Shown here: positions 21,708-32,738 of the stretch, in pieces
Position numbering within the stretch: the first letter of the stretch is position 1
How the letters are laid out: the number at the start of each line of letters is the position of its first letter
DNA from: Stenocarpella maydis
Lineage: Eukaryota; Ascomycota; Sordariomycetes; Diaporthales; Diaporthaceae
Length of the DNA: 64,000 bases
NCBI GenBank assembly: GCA_002270565.1
Contig: NQMI01000108.1
Location: forward strand, 96,995-160,994
Reading direction: 5' to 3'
The notes under the pieces: model-generated
Database searches by the model: none
Told to the model about the DNA's origin: nothing
The model's input: only the letters and a program-made list of their open reading frames with translations
Made by a program: the position numbers and the translations under genes

Positions 21708-23186
21708 GATGCCGCAATCGGACGGTGAGGGACGGACCTCGATGTCAAGGTGGGGAGGAGGATGGTTTATGGCTTTGTAGACATATTCTGGACGGGCAGG
21801 TGGTGTTTACACGTAGTGGTAATAGCGATAGCGATCGTAAGGGTAGTCGTCCAAATTATGGGGCCCGAGGTAGCATGCGCACAGGGGTCATGGGTGTGAA
21901 TGACGTGTGTGTTGGACAAGCCAAGAGCTCTGGATCGCTCATCAATCAAGAGAGGGCCATCACCGGTCGCGGTAGGGCGGGTTTCGATGACCCGGGCGTT
22001 CCTGCTCTGCTGTTGTGGTTCTGGGGTGCTGCTCTCGGGGCGCCGGGGTCTCGGGTGTGGTTCTCTTGTGGTCGGTCGTCTCTGACGGGTTCGGGTTTGT
22101 GATATCATACCGTGCAGGCCATGAGAGGGTGACGTCATAAGTCTGGCCCGTGGGGGGCCCACCTGCCTGCCCCTTCCCGCAAGACGACCTCATAGCCTGC
22201 TGCAGCCGCATGTCGTGAGACAGGGCGAGGCGACAAGAGGACACGGGCATGGGAATATGAAATGCATTGGAGTGTTGGAGGGGCGCTGAGGCCTTATCCA
22301 ACATTAATTATAAGCAATATCAAGCAACGGCAAGCAGCGGTGCTAGGCTCCTGCCAACCTCTTAGCAGCAAGCGTGCACTTACCAGACCAGTGTACCTAG
22401 ATAGACTACCTACGTACCTACGTACTTGAGCATCTTATTAATGCCCAGCCACCCAGCACACGGCTTAGGCCCCCCCCAAGGCTGTGCCGTGCTTACACAG
22501 ATGGTGCATCTCGATTCCAGGAGCCTTGTTCCAACGCCATGCCGCCATCACGGATGCACTATCGATCCAGCTCGGCGCCAGTACGTACGTACCTAGGTAT
22601 GTGCTTACCTGCCTAGGTATCTGGGCATCTACAGTAGGCACTAGCCTCGGATGGCTTGTCCCTGGTGGCATCAACACTCTCAGCCTCTCTGACGATCCCG
22701 TCACAAGATCCACCAGGGTTGTACCGGCCTCACCCAGGCCCGCCTAGTGCCAACGAGCCGCGCCGCGCCGCGCCGGCGTCACTGTGCAGCTCTCTTTTCT
22801 CGGCCGGTGGATGACAGGCACCTTGAGCCCTGAACCAATAACTAACTCATGGTTTGTTGTGTGACTCTTCATGTGGGTGTGTGCCCGTCAATCAACTCAG
22901 CCCGGCCAATTCTGCCCCCAATGCCGCCCCGATGCACGCACGTCCAAGTCCTTGGCCCATCCCAGGCTGTGCTGCACGGCTGGGCAAACCCAATTAATGC
23001 AACCCCAAACCTTGGCTTGTCGCTACAAAATAGGCAACGGCATTAAAAGAGGGTGTGGTGCTTCTGTGCCCAATATATACCCAGTTACAGCAGGTCCTGG
23101 CGCAATGTTCTGAGCAACTCAACCAGTTGTTGTCTGACTACCGGCCGACTTCAAAATATCTTACTTCTTCCTGGGCCGCTTCCATC
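21708..23186. other. Divergent promoter region
   Basis: Spacer between the minus-strand membrane protein and the plus-strand DUF2235 gene. It includes clustered TACGTACCTAGGTA-type palindromes at about 22395-22430 and 22580-22620 and a GC-rich GCCGCGCC repeat near 22750. No gene is supported. Confidence 0.6.
23074..23079 (+). promoter_or_regulatory. Possible TATA box of the DUF2235 gene
   Basis: TATATA in CAATATATACCC lies about 110 bp before the ATG at 23187, a usual distance for a fungal core promoter. It rests on position and sequence only. Confidence 0.3.
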
Positions 23187-25444
23187 ATGGACCAGAGACA
23201 GAGTCAGACTTGCCACTATAAGCCAAAACGGATATTCATATGTTGCGATGGAACCTGGGTTAATTCACTGGGATCGAAGGATGAGCCCCCATCTAACGTG
23301 TGAGTCTGTTCGTCGTCCATGCCCGTGTAGTCCTGCAGTCGGTTACTGCTGCCAAAAGCTGCTGTGCCAACTCCGCGCAGGGCCTCGGGGCCGTACAATA
23401 ATGCACCCGTCGACTCCCTAACTAGCAAGTCCAGCTCTTCTTTGGAACAGCTGGCTCAATCGTCACTCCAAATAGGTGTCTGGGTGATCAGCGCAAAACA
23501 TGACTAACCCCGGCGCTGCCCAGAACAAAACTCTCACGAAGCCTTAGGCGGTTCTGCACGGATGGTGCCAGTCAGATCATCATGTACTCGCCGGGCGTAG
23601 GCACGGGACCTTCAAAGCTTGACATGCTTACCGGTGGTGCATTTGGCGAGGGGTTAGACCAAGTGAGCCTCAATACCCGACAGGAACAGGGTGGACGGAA
23701 CTCGACCGGACTCGGTCTGACACAAGCCAGGACATTCGTGAATGTTACAATTTCGCCTGCGCCAACTACGTCGATGGGGACTCGATCATCCTGGTTGGAT
23801 TCTCAAGAGGCGCGTTTACTGCTCGCTCTGTAGCAGATTTGATCGCATCATTCGGGCTGCTGACCACCGAAGGCATGGACCATTTCTTCCCGATATTCAG
23901 CGATTATGAGAACATAGGCGATGGGAAACGATCGCCGACCGAGTTTCTGCTCCAAGACCTCGCTCCTTTCAGCGGGGAGAAGGGCAAAGCCAAAGTACTC
24001 TGGGAGAATCAACGCAAGGAGCAATACAAAAACTGGCTAAAATCAGTGAGCCGACATTGCATGATGCATCGCAACGGATCGAAATGCTAACAAACACTCA
24101 GAAATCGTGGACGCGCGACACGTACCGGGACAACTCGACCGAAATCAGAATCAAGGCCGTCGCAGTCTGGGACACGGTTGGCTCACTGGGCATCCCACCT
24201 GCACCCGTGTTTGGCATCCGAGGATCGGCTGACCAGTGGAAGTTCACGGGCACTCATGTCTCCAGCAAGGTCGAGAATGCGTTCCAGGCCTTGTCACTGG
24301 ATGAACCAAGGGCGGCATTCCGTCCTGCCCTGTGGGAGCGACTCGAGGACAACAATGTGACCAACCTGAACCAGGTGTGGTTCCCTGGAAACCACGGTGA
24401 CGTCGGAGGTGGATGGTACGATCAGCAGATGGCAAACATCTCTCTCGCCTGTGAGTTATGTCGCCACTGACCACAGCAAATACAAGGAGGACAGACTAAC
24501 AGCCTGCCATAGGGATGTGCGACCAGCTGAGCACACTCGGCGTCGAGTTCAACGCCCGCCGCATCACAAGAACCTTCGTCGACGGCCTCCGCTACAACGC
24601 GGCCCATCCATACCCTTGGGTCCCCCCACCAACATCCCTCCTCCCCAACTTCATCTGGAAAACCCTCCTCCGCCACGGCCACCCCCGTCCCAAGCCCTGG
24701 GCTTCCTCGCCGGCCCTCTGCCCACTTCCATCTGACGGCCAAACCACCGACACAGAAAACTGCGCAGGCAAGGACCACCACCCATACGGTAGCACCCAGA
24801 GCCTGTGGGAGACCGGGCCACCTCGGCCCTGGGCCCTGGGCCAGACGCGCTACCCCGAGAGCAGGCTGCAGCTCGCGACGGGGAGGATCGTCCGGCACCC
24901 GGGGTGTTTCACGCGGGCGGATCCGGACACGAACAAGGACACGGAGGACGCGCTGCTCAACACGGACGAGCGGATCCACAGCTGCGTGCGCGTGCGGCTC
25001 GTCTGCGGCGGGATGGGCATGGACGACCGCGGGGCGTGGCCGTGCCCGTCGCTGATGCGCGACGACGGCCCCCGGGGGAGGCGGGTCTGGAGGCTTGAGA
25101 GGACGGGCGCCGCGGACGTGGAGCGGGCGACTGGGCCGCGGGGGGCGTGGTGGGAGGAGGAGCTCGAGAGGCCGGGGGCGGGGTATGATGAGAACTGCAT
25201 GTATCGGTTCCAGAAGGGCGATGGGCACTGGCGGTGGGTCTTCGAGGCGGACGCTGTGGTGAAAAATGCCGCAGGGGTTGCGGTGAAGCCGCCTGTGAAG
25301 GTGCTCCCTGAAGAGCCCATGTCTGGATACTGGGAGAGGCACCTTTTGGCTTTAACGACGGGTTACCAGACAGATGTCTGGAGGTGGGCCGAGGTGAACT
25401 CTGCTGAGTGGGCCGCAGAGGGCGTAGGCGTCAAGTCGGGTTGA
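23187..25444 (+). CDS. DUF2235 alpha/beta-hydrolase-like protein
   Basis: Five exons (23187-23299, 23524-23662, 23731-24045, 24102-24450, 24513-25444) encode 615 residues. All four introns are GT-AG, and the frame is kept at each junction. Near the N-terminus is ICCDGTWVN (about residues 18-26), the opening strand of DUF2235. The nucleophile elbow is GFSRGAFTARS (about 107-117). The motif GNHGDVGGGW (about 285-294) carries the likely His/Asp. NISLAWMCDQL closes the core. The last ~300 residues are less typical and rich in charged loops. DUF2235 proteins include bacterial type VI lipase effectors and many uncharacterised fungal proteins; the fungal substrate is unknown. No signal peptide is seen, so it is probably intracellular. 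Confidence 0.9.
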
Positions 25445-27637
25445 GAGGAGCCATCGGATCGAGACCTCAGCAGTTTTATATACTCTCGTACTTGCTTGCT
25501 CAAGTTAAAGGCTTCTCGTCCCCATTCAGTAGTGCTCTGTGCCTGCATGCTTTAGAAACACCTCGCAAATCTCAAAAACTGAACTACACCCAGCCTGTTT
25601 GGCCACCGGCGGGTATATGAAAATGTCTCAGTAGTCTGGAATCCAATGCATTTTTCGAAGACTCAAAGGTCGAGTAAGTGCGCAATGTGTGTGCAGAGTC
25701 GTTGAGCAGATATTTAGGAAATCCTCAAATCCAGGTACTCCTAGATGTTTGGCTGGCAAGCTGGCCTGGTTTCTCCCTTGGCGGGCCTCGAATATCTTTG
25801 AGGAAAGAGCTTGCATGCATGGTAGTTGTGGTCTTCTCTTCTCGTGAATCTCGTCTGGTGGTCGCTATTGGTGCGTAAGTCGATGTTTGAGACTTCGAGC
25901 CAATAGCTCCTGGCACAACTTGAGGAAAAGGTCAGCTCGCTAGGAACTCGGAGGCAGCTGAATACTTCCTCACCAGCATACTTGTTCCCCGATCGAGGAA
26001 AATCGTCAAGGTCGTGGTTGACTTAAGTAGATTTGTGTGAATTGCCACAACCAAAGCACAAATGAGAAGTGGCGTCTTCCTCGCAGCGCCCGCAAGCTGA
26101 CGGCTGCAACGAAAAAAGAATAGAGTCGCCTCGAGGACGAATGGTACCAAAAATTGAAGAAATGACCGCCCACGAGCATCTTGATCGCCATGGTCCGAGA
26201 ACTAGTTGAACGGCTGAGTGACTCTTGGCTGAAGCTCCAGTCAATTGTTCTCATAGGACCAGCTGTTCCACGCCAGCAACCAAGTGTTTGCCCCCCACGT
26301 ACCCTTGAAACGGGGAGGAACCCAACATCGCACGGCTTTGCAAGGCTCAGGAAATGTACGCAGGCTTTGAGGAATCACCCTCCCGCGAGTGTAGATGCGT
26401 AGCAAGATCAGGGCAGCCCGTGATCAGTCGCGAGCTCCGTGATCAACAAAGGCTCCCGAGCCAAGCGCCAGGCCCCAGCTACCGACCCGATGGGCACCGC
26501 GTGCTGCCGTGTTGAAGCGACAGTCGCTGTTGTGACGTGTGGGAATTGGACCCTCCGCCACGGATGCCCCGCAAATGGCCGCAGAGAGAGAGAGAGAGAG
26601 AAGTAAAGGCTTTATGAAAAGTGAGGCCAGAACTTAGAACCCGCATGCGTCGCCAAATCGGCGTGCCACACCACCAGAGGCTCCCCAGCAGCCTCGCAAG
26701 GTGGTGTGGCAGTGCTCTGATGGTCCCAATCGGACGCGCCCCACCGGTCGCGCCCGACTCAAGGCGTTGAACGAGTTAAGAGGTGATGATATCGTCTTTG
26801 CAAGCAGTGAGCCTCAATCAGAGCACCTCAAAGGGGTGGTTGGTCATGACCCGGTCCACTACGAAAGGAGTGAGCCAGGTTGTGCCCTCGATGGAGAAGG
26901 GAAACAAACAACAAACCAGTCAAGCTGCAACGAAGTTGAATTGTAGCTTAAGTACACACGCAGGCAGAGGGAAGCTCCACCAGCTCGCAATAGCTTAGCA
27001 ACCGACCAATCAGATAAGCTCCCTCCGAGGTGGTCAAGAAAAAGGTGCGTGCGCTGGATTCTGTGCCCCACCTTACTGCTGATGCCATACTTCACCCTCC
27101 CAAGGTTCCAATCCATAATGATCGTAAGTAGTAATACCTACGCAAATCTGCAGCATAGTGCTCCAGTGGATGCAAGCCAAAGAAGTTCAGCGAGTAGTGT
27201 CAGTTACCGATTGTAAGTGAAGCAAATTGAAGCCGCAAGCGGTTGAGTCATCCGGTTTGTTCAAGCAATGTGTACATTTGAAAACATTTGACGACAAGGA
27301 GAGTAACCTCGCTGACTCTAGATAAGTATCCCTCTGTCATAAATAGTTTAGATACCATCCTTCTCTTCCGAACCTCATTCTATCCTTCAACCTCGCTCCC
27401 TGTGTGAGCTGTGGCCAACACTGTGACTATAGCTGTGTTGCCTCAATGTTGGTTTCTGTGGCTACCACCACTATGGGGGGTGTTTAATTTTATATCTGCA
27501 GCCATAAGGACTTGCTCCCTCTCATTCCCATGGCAGCCTCAACCATCCTTGTCGCATCTCTCCCTACACTCCAGCCTCATCACCCCTATTCGCCACCTAG
27601 TTCTATAAACTGCACGGCCCTACCATACCCCCTCACA
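25445..27637. other. Long intergenic region with (GA)n
   Basis: About 2.2 kb without a recognisable gene. A (GA/AG)n tract lies at 26583-26602. Two short frames at 25628-26254 on the minus strand overlap each other and lack motifs. The last 130 bp are the leader of the SRWA-repeat gene. Confidence 0.55.
26583..26602. repeat. (AG)n microsatellite
   Basis: About ten AG dinucleotides in a row. Confidence 0.9.
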
Positions 27638-28174
27638 ATGCCTCCTCAGCAAGGAGTTACTCCTATTACCGACGTTCCCCGGGACACCCAGTCTCCCAAG
27701 AAACTGGCTGCTTCACGCTGGGCCCCTGGTGGTGCTGAGGATCAGAAGGCGACAAGCGACAACACGACCGACAACAACATGCCTACCGACCATGAATTGG
27801 GCAAAGAGACATCCACGGCCACGAACGGTGTTGCCAGACCTATGTGGTCCAAAGTCCCCATCGCGAAGGATAATAGGAAAGTTGCCAGGGCACTGCGGGG
27901 CCCTACCAGCTCGCGACGATCCAAAGAGCCGACAAAATACAAGCACAACGATGGCAAGGCCAAGTCCACCGAGAACAAGCACTCGACTGCGGCGCCGGAC
28001 CAGCCGCGTCAATTCGCCACCAGCCACGAGTATGCTGCGACCACTCAGAACAAGCCAGACCCCGGCCGCATCATCGGCCCTCTTTCCGAGGAGAAGGACG
28101 TCAAGGTGGAGAATCCATTTTTCGACCCCAGCAAACACAAGGGCCTCGGAAGCTCCCGCTGGGCGAAGCAGTAA
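27638..28174 (+). CDS. Small SRWA-motif repeat protein, copy 1
   Basis: A single exon of 178 residues from the ATG at 27638 (context cacaATGc). A longer frame opens at 27512, but the added part does not resemble the neighbouring copy. The protein is hydrophilic, lysine- and proline-rich and probably disordered. It carries LAASRWAPGGAEDQK near the start, a degenerate VARPMWSKVPIAKDN in the middle, and a C-terminal ENPFFDPSKHKGLGSSRWA. No signal peptide or membrane segment is seen. The gene 600 bp downstream encodes a protein with the same motif order and ending, so the pair looks like a tandem duplication. I do not know a function; the motif may be a short linear binding site. Confidence 0.65.
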   Translation: MPPQQGVTPITDVPRDTQSPKKLAASRWAPGGAEDQKATSDNTTDNNMPTDHELGKETSTATNGVARPMWSKVPIAKDNRKVARALRGPTSSRRSKEPTKYKHNDGKAKSTENKHSTAAPDQPRQFATSHEYAATTQNKPDPGRIIGPLSEEKDVKVENPFFDPSKHKGLGSSRWAKQ

Positions 28175-28772
28175 GGGGACGGGGATGGTGAAGCATGGCG
28201 GAGGTGTAAACACTTCGCTAGGGGAAGGGTCCTTCACGTAAACACAAGTTCGAGTCTGAGTAACAAACAGGCTTTACAAATGGTCTTCTACCTGAGGAGC
28301 TCCGGGCTGGGAATAGCGGCAGCTCAATGAGTTGTGGCTATAGACAGACTTCTGTCTCCCAAGTCTGAGATTATTTTTATTTGAAGTGGGCGGAGGCCCG
28401 CTGGAATCTGTGTCTAGAGGGGGGCCTTGGCTGGATTCTTATAGTACTAAGTAAACGTCGTGGTCCCCTAGCCCTTGTGTACTTGACTTCTACAGGCGAC
28501 GTTCTTAAGTATCTATGTACCTTGACAGTGATGCCACTTGAGCAGCGGAAGACAAACCTGGCCTCTGCACAAGTGAATGGCTTGCCCACTGCGAGCAGCA
28601 ATACTTAAGGAAAGCCACCTCCTGTCTCAATTTTGATTCCTTTTACCAACCAACACCCAACCTCTCCAATCCCTACGAAGAGTATCGTCTCTCCTCCTCC
28701 ATCTCAATACCCGACACCCCTCCTATTCGTCATCTACTTATAGACTACACATGCACATAACGGTATCCTCAA
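28175..28772. other. Spacer between the two SRWA-motif genes
   Basis: The 3' flank of copy 1 and promoter/leader of copy 2. The last 150 bp are C/T-rich, as is common in fungal leaders. No gene is seen. Confidence 0.6.
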
Positions 28773-29481
28773 ATGTCTGACGACGGCAACGTTTCGGGCT
28801 CTCCAAACACCTCACAGGGCACTCAGGCCCTGAAGGGCCTAGAGGCTTCCCACTGGGCTGTTGACCCAGTCGATGATCAGAAGCTGGTAACCGGTCAGAC
28901 AAACAACGTCGAGGCAGCGACTGACACAGTCTCTAGGCACGCAGTCAATGGCTTCGCCGCTTCTCGATGGGTAGCTGGTCCTATCAACGATCAGAAGACG
29001 TCTCCCCGTCGCATTACCAACAAACGAGGCGACAGATGAGAAAACCTCCACTCCTGTCACCGTCGGCATCGCTAACTCTCGCTGGGCTCCCCTTGCCATC
29101 GACGATCAGGACGGCAGTCCCAAGGTGGCGAGCCATCAAATGACCAATGCCGGCCTGCCAACCATTACTGACAAGGCTACCGAGCCGCCGACGAAGGGCC
29201 TCGCCAACTACAAGCGGGCTACAGACACAGCCGAGCCGCCTAATCCTCGCAGCCACAGTGCCGCGAAGGTCCAGCAGGAGAAGGCGCCGAATGCGACGCT
29301 CTACCAACCACCATATCAAACGTCCGAAGAGAGCAAGGCTGATCCTTCTACCACCAATTCATCCGGAACGAACCGTCGCATTACCGGCGAGCTTACAGAC
29401 GAGGAGAAGGCAGTGACCATGGAGAACCCTTGCTTTGACCCAAAGAGACGAAAGGGTATCGCGAACTCTCGCTTGACTTGA
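28773..29481 (+). pseudogene. SRWA-motif repeat protein, copy 2, with net +1 frameshift
   Basis: From the ATG at 28773 the first frame gives LEASHWAVDPVDDQK and FAASRWVAGPINDQK, then stops at 29039. From about 28995 onward the neighbouring frame carries the same pattern on: IANSRWAPLAIDDQD at about 29068-29112, then LANYKRATDTAEPP, and the ending MENPCFDPKRRKGIANSRL before TGA/TAG at 29481. The ending parallels copy 1. The shift falls between about 28990 and 29035. No GT-AG intron with good signals repairs it without removing a repeat unit. The gene is therefore either disabled by a one-base indel, read by an unusual intron, or affected by a sequence error. Four to five motif units are present against two or three in copy 1. 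Confidence 0.6.
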
Positions 29482-30160
29482 TACTAAGCCCCGTACCCAA
29501 GCCCTATCCGGACAGATTCCCGCTGATGCTCGGCTTCCAGGCTGGCGATACGGGGATGCAGCCGAGCATATCGAAAGAGGGTGCTCGGAACATAATATAA
29601 TTATAGAGAGCATGGAAAACCAGTCAACAAAGGCAAAGATTGAGGTGCGGATACACCAGTGACGTACCCATGTCCATAATGGAACCTGCTGTTGGCCACA
29701 ATTGATTTTCTCCTTCGTGAGTGTTTGGGTATGTAGCTGAAAATTGATGTTACTGTACCTACCTAGTACTGGTTATGCTCAAGATAGAGAGGCCATGGTG
29801 GAATGCAATTCGCGTCTCTACTCTGTGATTTGTGTGCCGTCGATTGCGCACTTACCAAGTATTCAGATGCTCTCGAACATAGCGCTTGCCTGAAACCGAG
29901 AGAAATAATGTAGAGGTATGGGCTTGGGTGCTGTACCCGATGTATCTCTATGGATGCTAATCCAAGGTAAAGCTGCGGCGAGGTGGGCCTGGGGATGTTC
30001 CGTTCTTTTCGCATCCTTGGAGCTGATGGTCTGGGCTCTGGGATACAGTAACAACTAGCCATGGAGGACTAGGCAGTCAGTTTGAAGTCTTGCACGGCAT
30101 CACCTAATCAGAGCGAAGTCTATTTTATTTATAACCCGCAGATGAGTAAATTTTAAAAGT
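29482..30160. other. Convergent intergenic spacer
   Basis: Lies between the SRWA-motif gene and the stop of the TRK transporter. No gene is seen. It holds a TACCTACCTAGTAC palindrome-like run near 29757. Confidence 0.6.
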
Positions 30161-32738
30161 CTATAATTCCATACTTGCCCGTTTCTGGCCCAAACTCCGC
30201 CTAATCTCAGCGTCCTCGTCCTGCTTTTTCACATTGTCCCACCCAGGCAGCTTGACGGCATGGTCAAGCGCGACAGGCAGGCCCCTGTGCCTGCCACGGA
30301 TCATCATGAGGATCATGACTATCTTTGAACCCGTGTACCAGCCCCCGGAGAAGCTGTACGAGTGGTTGGGCAGCCCCATGGACAGGCCGATGTTGGTGTA
30401 TCCCGAGACGATCTCGAACATGAAGTTGAAGACGCTGTAGGAGCGCGGGTCGGCAATAGAGTGGGACGTCTCAATAAGGGTGATAAGAAACAGCGCCAGC
30501 GCGATGGCCCAGATGTCGTGCGACAGCTGGCCGCGGAGGTGCTGCGACACGAGGCTCACATGGCCGTCGGGCGTGTTTGATGGCGCGGCGGGCCCGCCCT
30601 TGTTTTCGTCGTCAAAGTTGATCTCCTCGGCACGCTTGAGCCGGGGCTTTGTCGTCACGCCCACGCCCTGGAAGTTGTTCATCCTGTTCTGGATCTGCTT
30701 GCCCACGAATGAGGTGCCCCGGCGGCCGACGGCGGCTAGCCTCCTGATGGACTTGGTCGACATGCGGGACTTTGCTTGTGATATGCCTGATGCGGAGACG
30801 GCGGTCCTCTCTGGGCCAAGGGCAGCGCCGAATGCCGGCGGTGACAGAAGGGGCCCGGAGGTAGGGAGGAGCTCATCTGTCGATTCATTGCAGGTCTCGT
30901 CACTGTTGTCGGGTTTTTCGGGCTCGGTGGTGTAAATCCCTAGCGATCTCTCTTCGTAGACCTTGGATAATGTCAGCGAGAGGTATTCATAGCCAATGTG
31001 AAATGGGTGGTCCGAGACCGTGAATACGACTCTGATGGAAGGAGAGAATATTCAAAGAATGTGTGAAAAAAGAATAGAGCCTGCTTACATTCGAATTTCG
31101 CATGACGATAATCTCCGGGTATGCAGAAATATACATCACAATGACCCACAGGACTAGAACGTCAAAATAGAGACTTGATACCGGGACAACAGCGAAACCT
31201 CCCGAAGGGATGGCTGAAACAGTGGAAGTCAGCAAAGTCGTCTAAACAAATCAACCCACTTGCATCTGGCCCGGAACCCAGTGACATATTGATGACTTAC
31301 TCAGTGCTTGGAAAAGAGCCAGCCCGACTCGTTTCCCAACGCGATACGCCTCAATGGCAGGGTTTCCAATGCTCAGAACCAGCAACAAGACCCAGTCCAT
31401 GACCGCGATACCGGAGAAAATAGCGACAAAGACAAAGTTGGCCTTGGCTGGGAACATCATCATGTAGAGTCGACGCGGATACTTGAGAATGAACTCGAAG
31501 GCCTCCTTCCAGACGGCGTAGTCATCGTCATCGACCGACATCTTCAACATGAAGCTGCAGAAGTAGACAGTCGCCCTGAGGAACGCAGGGAACGCGGCGT
31601 TGCCAGCAAGAGAAAGGACCGTCACGATGGTCAAGACAAAGGCATCGTTGTCGAAGGCCGCAACGCCTGCATCCAGGAGCGTCATCCCGGCATTGTTGAA
31701 CGAAGAAATGGCCAGGAAGATGCCAGCCCACCACGGATCCTGAGAGTTGACGGCCGTGGTGCTTTGGCTGTGCACATATGACCATGCGCCAAGGGCGATG
31801 GCCCCGAGAAGCTGCCAGAGGACGAAGTAGACGCAGACGATGGTGAAGAGGATCTTCAAAGCCCGGTACTCGACGCCGCCTAGGTACTCGCGCTGCTCCT
31901 CCGTGAGGTCGAAGAACTGGCCGTTCCTGCCGACAGACTGCTTGTTCTCGTGGATGAAGGTCCTGAAGTCGAAGCCCTCCGAGATGGACTGGCGGCCGTC
32001 GTCGCGGCTAATGGGCCTCCGCCTGGTGGGGGTGTTCGACTTGGGCGACAGCGGCTCGGCGCAGCTGGCGGATAGGTCGAGCTTCTGGCCCTCCTGGATG
32101 GGGCCCAGCATGCCGGATCCTGGTGCAGCCTCTTGGTCATCGTTTTGGTTTTGGTCCTGGCTCCCGTCGCGGGATTTGAGACCGGAGAGCTGGAAGGCGT
32201 CTGCCTCGGCGCGCCGCTCGTGTCTGCCCTTCTTTGCCTTCCGCTTGGAGGCCTTAAACGACGACATGACGGGCAAACCAATCATTGCCCCAGCCATGCC
32301 GACTATAGTTCCGGTCTTCTTGATCCGCCTGGCCCGCTCGGCCTCAACAATATCCTCGAATCGTTTCTCGAAGACACGTGCACGGAGCCAAATCGTGAAT
32401 ATGGAGACGAAAACCGGGCTCCCCAGGACCATCATCAATGCGGTGATGACCTGTTGGGCGGTTGAGAGCTTGCTGATGTCGACGGTGTTCAGGCCAGAGG
32501 TGGTGAAGGAGGACAGGACCATGAACAGGCTGTCGATGAAGCTGATACTGTTGGCTGGGCGAGACAAGCCGTAGAAGATGCCGGAAAAGATTAACCCCAC
32601 AGAGACGAAGTATGCATAGTGCATGGTTATGAAGTTGACCGGAGGCAGATAAGGCCGGGCGGCGGCCCATGATTCAACCATGCGGTCCGCCGTGGCGGGG
32701 TGGTCGGCCTTGAACTTCTCCCATGGCTGCCATGTCAT
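30161..32738 (-). CDS. TRK-type potassium transporter
   Basis: Three exons (32738-31301, 31213-31089, 30961-30161) encode about 787 residues of a plasma-membrane K+ uptake protein of the Trk/Ktr/HKT superfamily. All four selectivity-filter loops are visible: SSFTTSGLN (about 76-84), SSFNNAGMTLLD in the second repeat, IPSGGFAVVPVSSL at the start of exon 2, and SGYTNIGLSMGLP in exon 3. Each keeps its glycine. A long hydrophilic loop (about residues 135-270, many K, R, D and Q) separates the first two M1-P-M2 units, as in fungal TRK proteins. Another cytosolic stretch beginning NVYEERSLGIY precedes the last unit. Introns are 87 and 127 nt, GT-AG. The C-terminal tail is short. Confidence 0.93.

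Noticed and set aside
24422..25342. 306-codon minus-strand frame under the DUF2235 gene
   Set aside because: Arg/Pro/His-rich antisense shadow of a GC-rich exon; the plus strand has correct introns and motifs.
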